Of a DNA stretch of 34,314 nucleotides, positions 30,257-34,314 are shown one piece after another. Source of the DNA: CAZHDB01 sp964531225. GTDB lineage: Archaea > Thermoproteota > Thermoprotei_A > Sulfolobales > Desulfurococcaceae. The stretch covers positions 1 through 34,314 of the forward strand of contig CAZHDB010000013.1 in the NCBI GenBank assembly GCA_964531225.1, read 5' to 3'. The position numbers and the translations under genes were made by a program. The notes under the pieces were generated by a model that worked only from the letters and a program-made list of their open reading frames with translations, did not search any database and was not told where the DNA came from. Numbering within the stretch: position 1 is the first letter of the stretch; every line of letters begins with the position of its first letter.

Positions 30257-30665
30257 ATGAAGTCACCTTATAAACCTTTATCTCTATATTTTTCCATTAA
30301 ATAATTCATCATGCTCTACAATGCTCTGCTATTTCTCGCAGCCAAATAAATATTAAAACTTGTTCCCTCGAACATAGCCAAGGACATGATTATCTCCTAT
30401 ACCTTTACTTTGCTTTTATTAGTTCATACCTTATCGCTTTATTGTATGGTATAATCATGATCTTTATGGTTATATATGTGTCTCCATAATTAGTCTGAGA
30501 TGTTTAGAAACCATATTATCCTCTATCAATTATTTATTTAAATGAAATGATTATAAAGTATTATTTAGAGAAGCTATTCTTAATGGTTAAAATTTTAAAG
30601 GCGTATAACCCTTTATTTTAAGCTAAAAAGTTATAATCTGCTAATCTAAATATATGCATCACTAG
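30257..30665. other. Divergent gap between TtuA and eS1
   Basis: Holds the divergent promoters of the two genes. No gene is supported: a plus-strand frame from about 30314 (MLYNALLFLAAK) meets TAA and continues as the hydrophobic IISYTFTLLLLVHTLSLYC, which I take as AT-rich chance. TATA-like stretches occur at about 30540-30560 and 30600-30640 before eS1. ATGATGA on the minus strand near 30309 has no matching D box. Confidence 0.4.
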
Positions 30666-30677
30666 GTGATTAATGGG

Positions 30678-31313
30678 TTGTCGAGAAGGAGGGTAGCGAT
30701 TAAGGATAAGTGGAAGCTTAAAAAATGGTACCAGGTAATAGCGCCTCCAGTATTTGGAGGAGCATTATTAGGTACTACCCCAGCCGATGATCCATTGAAG
30801 CTTATTGGCAGGGTTATGGAAGTAACATTATATGATATAACGGGAGATCTAACCCAAGTTCATGTAAGACTGTATTTCCAGATAATAGAGGTTCAAGATA
30901 CTAAGGCCATAACTAGGTTTAAAGGACATGAGCTATCAAGAGATTATATGAGGAGTCTAATTAGACGTAAAAGCAGTAAGATACAGGGTATATTTGATGT
31001 AGTTACAAAAGACGGTTATAAACTAAGGATAACAGCAGTAACATTAACAAGCTATCGTTGTAAGACTAGTCAGAAAAGAGCAATAAGAAAGGTAATGAGA
31101 GACATTATATCTAGTCAAGTACCTCAAATGACATTTGATGAAGTGATTCAGGCAATGATCTTTGGTAAATTCTCTCAAGAAATAGCTGAAGCGGCAAGAA
31201 AGATCTATCCGATCAGAAAAGTAGAGATTTATAAGTCTAAATTATTAGAAATTCCATCGCCAGAAGGACCTAAGCCGGCAACTGTTGTATCTCCATTGAT
31301 GTTTAAGAGATAA
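30678..31313 (+). CDS. rps3ae: Small ribosomal subunit protein eS1 (S3Ae)
   Basis: 30S platform protein, homologue of eukaryotic S3Ae. Family landmarks: KDKWKLKKWYQVIAPPVFGG, LIGRVMEVTLYDITGDLTQV, FKGHELSRDYMRSLIRRKSS, and IFDVVTKDGYKLRITAVTL. The frame opens at GTG 30666, but that GTG lies inside the AGGTGAT box at 30664-30670. TTG 30678 is therefore the likely start, giving 211 aa beginning MSRRRVAIKDKWKLK. It is followed by a separate THUMP-SPOUT unit after 138 bases. Confidence 0.95.
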   Translation: MSRRRVAIKDKWKLKKWYQVIAPPVFGGALLGTTPADDPLKLIGRVMEVTLYDITGDLTQVHVRLYFQIIEVQDTKAITRFKGHELSRDYMRSLIRRKSSKIQGIFDVVTKDGYKLRITAVTLTSYRCKTSQKRAIRKVMRDIISSQVPQMTFDEVIQAMIFGKFSQEIAEAARKIYPIRKVEIYKSKLLEIPSPEGPKPATVVSPLMFKR

Positions 31314-31451
31314 GGGTCTTTGTAAGTATCGTTTCCCTTTATGTATTTAATTTATAATTCTTAAGCATATAATTATTATTTGAAGAGTAGTTTAGATTAT
31401 CCTAGATATTCGATTAACAACAGGTATATATGGAGTTAAGGGTTTTGGTCT

Positions 31452-32519
31452 ATGGTTGATAAATATGATATACTCATTAAGACAAGTCTTGGTTTTGAAA
31501 GGATTGTTGCTTCACGCGTTATTGAGATTGATGATAAGGCTGAAGTATTTCCGTCGCCTAAAGGATTTAAGGGATTAGTACTTGTTAAGGCTGGAAAACT
31601 CGTTCGTGAGGAACTATATAAGAGGATTCTTGAGGAGATTGTTGAAGCTGATAAGGTCATATTAATTGATACTATAGCCCCGGCTACGCCTAGGGAGATT
31701 GCTGAAGTAGCTGCATCTATTGCTAAGGAGAAAATTAGTAGTGATGAAACATTTGCTGTACGTACTACACGTAGGGGTAAGCATAGCTTTACAAGTATTG
31801 ACGTTAATGTAGTTGTTGGTGATGCTGTTCGAAAAGCTACTGGCGCATCTGTTAATCTAAAATATCCTGATAAGATTGTTCTTGTTGAGATAATAAGCGA
31901 TATTGCATTAATATCTGTGGTTCCCGGCTCATTTGAATGGCATAAGTATGCACCTGGTAAAAAGCCTCTTCAAAAACTATTTAGGAGAATAGCTATAGTT
32001 CAGATGCCGTACTTGGGGCCTAAGGATTCTATAATAGTTATGGGTAGAAGGATTGGTAGAGAGGTACAGAATTTTGAAGTAAGAGAACTAGTTGTAGCTC
32101 CTACCGGAATAGTAGATGCTGAACAAATGATGCTATTTATAAGATCTGTATTAGAGGGAATTAATTCTAGATATGATGTTCAGAGAAAAAGCTATTCATA
32201 CAAACCCCATAAAGTACCGGTTTATATAATGGATTTACATCAACTCGTACGCGATAGAAGCAATGAGCCAATAATAGTCTTTGAACCTGAAGGAAAATAT
32301 ATTGGCGATGTAAAGGATGATTTAGCAAAACTTGTTCTAGATTCTCAGAAAAGAGTTAATCTATTATTTGGATCTAGAGAGGGTATTCCCCTAGGAATAT
32401 ATAGATTCGCTGATTTAGTTGTTGATATAGCACCCGGTATAACATTGTCTACAGACTATGCTGCAGCCGCAGGACTTATAGCTTTAGCAACTGTTCTTTA
32501 TAATTTGTTTGGAGAGTGA
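31452..32519 (+). CDS. THUMP domain fused to SPOUT RNA methylase (AF2226-like)
   Basis: Predicted tRNA or rRNA methylase. Residues 1-170 hold a ferredoxin-like plus THUMP RNA-binding module (ILIKTSLGFERIVASRV, RRGKHSFTSIDVNVVVGDAV, SVVPGSFEWHKYAPGKKP). The C-terminal half (about 185-355) is a SPOUT domain with the knot region LLFGSREGIPLGIYRFADLV and the AdoMet loop DIAPGITLSTDYAAAAGLIA. At 355 aa this fits the SPOUT_MTase_2 family of archaea. The modified nucleotide is not known from sequence. ATG 31452 has no strong ribosome binding site and may be leaderless. It is followed after six bases by a nucleotidylyltransferase, probably in the same transcript. Confidence 0.85.
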   Translation: MVDKYDILIKTSLGFERIVASRVIEIDDKAEVFPSPKGFKGLVLVKAGKLVREELYKRILEEIVEADKVILIDTIAPATPREIAEVAASIAKEKISSDETFAVRTTRRGKHSFTSIDVNVVVGDAVRKATGASVNLKYPDKIVLVEIISDIALISVVPGSFEWHKYAPGKKPLQKLFRRIAIVQMPYLGPKDSIIVMGRRIGREVQNFEVRELVVAPTGIVDAEQMMLFIRSVLEGINSRYDVQRKSYSYKPHKVPVYIMDLHQLVRDRSNEPIIVFEPEGKYIGDVKDDLAKLVLDSQKRVNLLFGSREGIPLGIYRFADLVVDIAPGITLSTDYAAAAGLIALATVLYNLFGE

Positions 32520-32525
32520 TACGTC

Positions 32526-33809
32526 GTGAAAGCTATTATATTGGCTGCTGGCAAGGGTATAAGGCTTAGACCCATAACTGAGACACGTCCTAAACCTCTA
32601 ATTCCAGTATTGTGTAAGCCATTGTTATTATGGCATCTAGATTACTTATTAGCTAATAGTAGTTTATTCGATGAAGTAAGAATTGTTGTGAATTATTTAA
32701 AGGAAAGAATTATAGATGCCGTAAGCAAGCATCCACTGCATGAACATATTAGATTTATTGAGCAGGGTGAGGAATTAGGAACAGGTGATGCAGTTTATAA
32801 AGCAATAAAAGATCTTGATGATGATGAAGAAGTTCTAGTAATTTATAGCGATCTATTTATAGCGGATAGGGAGTTATATGGAAAAGTATTAAGAACTGAA
32901 GGAAACGTCGTGGTAGGAGTTATACATGAAAACCCAAGTGAGTATGGTGTATTAATTGAAGAGAATGGCCTCTTAAAGAGTATTATCGAGAAACCTGCTA
33001 CGCCCCCTTCAAACCTCGTTAATGCTGGCATCTATAAATTTAGAGTAGGCGATCTAAGGCCCTATTTAGAAGGTTTAAAGCCATCAGTACGTGGGGAGTT
33101 AGAATTTACTGATGCACTAACAAATGCTGTAGTTAATAACACTATTATAAGGATTTTAGAGTTAGATGGGTCGAAATGGATCGACATAGGCCTTCCATGG
33201 AATATATTGGATGCTAATAAAATGGCTTTTAAATACTTAGTAAAAGCTTCTAAATTTAATGGGGTCATTGAGCCAAACGTATCTATTAAAGGAAGCAATA
33301 TAGTTATTGAAAAAGGTGCCCTCGTCAGATCAGGTACTTACATTGAAGGCCCTGTCTACATAGGTTCAGGTTCAGTTATAGGACCAAATGCTAGGATAAG
33401 ACCATACAGTGTGATATGCAATGACTCAGTTGTTGGCTTTAGTGTTGAAGTGAAGGAAAGCCTTATCATGGAACATGTACATGTAAGTCATCTCTCCTAT
33501 GTAGGTGATAGCATCATATGTGAAGGCGTTAATTTCGGAGCCGGCACTATAACTGCTAATTTACGTTTTGACGATAAACCTGTTAAAGTGAATATTAAAG
33601 ATAATAGAGTTTCTACAGGAAGGAGGAAGTTTGGCGCGATAGTTGGTGGATATGTGAAGACAGGCGTCAATGTATCCCTTATGCCTGGTGTAAAAATAGG
33701 CTCTTATAGTTGGATAGCCCCGGGTGCAGTAGTATATGAGGACGTACCCCCAAGATCTTTTCTAAGATCTAGGATAGAATACTATATAGAGCCTTTAAGC
33801 CAAATATGA
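32526..33809 (+). CDS. Bifunctional sugar-1-phosphate nucleotidylyltransferase/acetyltransferase-like protein
   Basis: Nucleotidylyltransferase domain at about 1-230 (IILAAGKGIRLRPITETRPK is the nucleotide loop; LGTGDAVYKAI, VIYSDLFIAD, NAGIYKF follow) joined to a left-handed beta-helix of hexapeptide repeats at about 245-415 (GPNARIRPYSVI, VNFGAGTITANLRFDDKPV, FGAIVGGYVKTGVNVSLMPG). The layout is that of archaeal ST0452-type enzymes, which make UDP/dTDP-sugars and acetylate amino-sugar phosphates for glycans. Length 427 aa is normal. GTG 32526 has GTGAT five bases upstream. Exact sugar and acetyl acceptor are not visible from sequence. Confidence 0.88.
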   Translation: MKAIILAAGKGIRLRPITETRPKPLIPVLCKPLLLWHLDYLLANSSLFDEVRIVVNYLKERIIDAVSKHPLHEHIRFIEQGEELGTGDAVYKAIKDLDDDEEVLVIYSDLFIADRELYGKVLRTEGNVVVGVIHENPSEYGVLIEENGLLKSIIEKPATPPSNLVNAGIYKFRVGDLRPYLEGLKPSVRGELEFTDALTNAVVNNTIIRILELDGSKWIDIGLPWNILDANKMAFKYLVKASKFNGVIEPNVSIKGSNIVIEKGALVRSGTYIEGPVYIGSGSVIGPNARIRPYSVICNDSVVGFSVEVKESLIMEHVHVSHLSYVGDSIICEGVNFGAGTITANLRFDDKPVKVNIKDNRVSTGRRKFGAIVGGYVKTGVNVSLMPGVKIGSYSWIAPGAVVYEDVPPRSFLRSRIEYYIEPLSQI

Positions 33810-33845
33810 ATAATAGGTAATGCATGGTTCAGGGATGGAACTAAG

Positions 33846-34235
33846 ATGAGAATGAGTGTAGAGGAATTTAAAAAGAAGTATCCTAATATTGCAAAGGAAT
33901 TGTTTTCAGAAGATAAGCCGGAAGGTTCATCGATAAATCTACGTTTTGAGACATCATTAACTGATCCGTGGAGAGGATATCTCCCAGGACCTATTGACTA
34001 CATACGTAGGGCTAAGTCTATCGACGAAGCTTTAAAGGTCATAGACTATCTCGAAGAACATGGAGAGATAACATTAGATGAAGCACAAATGTATAGGGAA
34101 AAGTTGTTGAAGGAGGGACTTGAGGCATTTGGGCCTAGGAAAGAAGATAATTACTATTATAGAAAGGCTATGGAGTATTGGAGGAGAATAAGCCTTAGTT
34201 CATCTAGTGATGCGCGCCAGCAGCAACGATCTTAA
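33846..34235 (+). CDS. DUF2095 family protein
   Basis: Archaeal protein of unknown function. The central block, SLTDPWRGYLPGPIDYIRRA, then EALKVIDYLEEHGEIT and AFGPRKEDNYYYRKA, is what I recognise as DUF2095. It is acidic and helical, with no membrane segment and a Ser/Gln-rich, probably disordered C-terminus. The last 32 bases overlap the end of the convergent GTPase gene. Either ATG 33846 or 33852 may start it; the first gives 129 aa. I give no function. Confidence 0.75.
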   Translation: MRMSVEEFKKKYPNIAKELFSEDKPEGSSINLRFETSLTDPWRGYLPGPIDYIRRAKSIDEALKVIDYLEEHGEITLDEAQMYREKLLKEGLEAFGPRKEDNYYYRKAMEYWRRISLSSSSDARQQQRS

Positions 34236-34314
34236 TTACATCACCATCCTTTAAAACACGATCTTCGCCGATGCGTTCACCAGTCTTAGCATTAATGGCA
34301 TAAATGAATGTCTT
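34204..34314 (-). CDS. DRG/Obg-type GTPase, C-terminal TGS end (partial)
   Basis: Open frame running off the right edge: 36 residues read AINAKTGERIGEDRVLKDGD and VIKIVAAGAHH before TAG 34204-34206. This is the end of a TGS domain as found in archaeal DRG-type GTPases (linked to ribosome function). The family is recognised from the GE-x(4)-VLKDGD turn only, so other TGS proteins (for example some tRNA synthetases) are not excluded. The coding end overlaps the DUF2095 gene by 32 bases. Confidence 0.65.
   Translation of the reverse strand, partial: KTFIYAINAKTGERIGEDRVLKDGDVIKIVAAGAHH

Noticed and set aside
30300..30330. Minus-strand ATGATGA as a C box near the TtuA start
   Set aside because: No D box within 60 bases and no guide-like spacing.
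1..34314. CRISPR arrays, insertion sequences or prophage
   Set aside because: No direct repeats with regular spacing, no transposase or integrase motifs and no phage genes seen.

Overview
This looks like a chromosomal segment of a hyperthermophilic crenarchaeon of the Desulfurococcales. The base composition is AT-rich, AGA/AGG and ATA codons are frequent, and TTG/GTG starts follow GGTGA-type ribosome binding sites. The ribosomal and RNA polymerase gene content is purely archaeal. Staphylothermus or Ignisphaera would fit, but the genus is an inference. I found no tRNA, rRNA, CRISPR array, insertion sequence or integration site. Apart from a few gaps, the window is gene-dense core genome.

Positions 1-4321 form an oxygen and iron defence island. 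On the plus strand are a peroxiredoxin (cut by the window edge), a flavodiiron protein, and a ferritin-like/VIT1 membrane iron transporter that a one-base frameshift breaks in two. On the minus strand, read from right to left, are superoxide reductase, a small CxxC protein and an Lrp-type regulator. Next come a minus-strand protein resembling RNA ligases but with a displaced catalytic lysine (4411-5739) and a DUF72 protein.

Positions 6732-16280 hold a tightly packed plus-strand superoperon: uS13, uS4, uS11, RNA polymerase D, eL18, uL13, uS9, RNA polymerase N, uS2, Memo, a degenerate GHMP-kinase-like gene, type 2 IPP isomerase, a DUF2118 protein and glutamyl-tRNA synthetase. RpoK and enolase, often found between RpoN and uS2, are not there. 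The GHMP-like gene sits where mevalonate kinase is expected and seems to start on ATA.

Positions 16644-20013 hold eL8, eS28 (minus), eL24, Ndk and aIF5B (minus), with two divergent promoter regions. Positions 20186-29270 hold a second information-processing superoperon: eS6, aIF2-gamma, a PIN nuclease, Rpo7, Spt4, dephospho-CoA kinase, eS24, eS27A (56 aa), Kae1, Bud32, an XTP/dITP pyrophosphatase, uS15, a RecJ/DHH-like protein without its active-site motif, and Pcc1. It thus carries three KEOPS subunits for the tRNA t6A modification. A GC-rich hairpin overlaps the eS6 ribosome binding site.

The right end has a minus-strand tRNA 2-thiolation enzyme (TtuA/NcsA), eS1, a THUMP-SPOUT RNA methylase, a sugar-1-phosphate nucleotidylyltransferase with a left-handed beta-helix, a DUF2095 protein, and the C-terminal TGS end of a DRG/Obg-type GTPase running off the window. 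The least explained items are the GHMP-like pseudokinase, the RNA-ligase-like protein, the CxxC protein next to superoxide reductase, and short minus-strand reading frames in the 27.3-27.8 kb gap.
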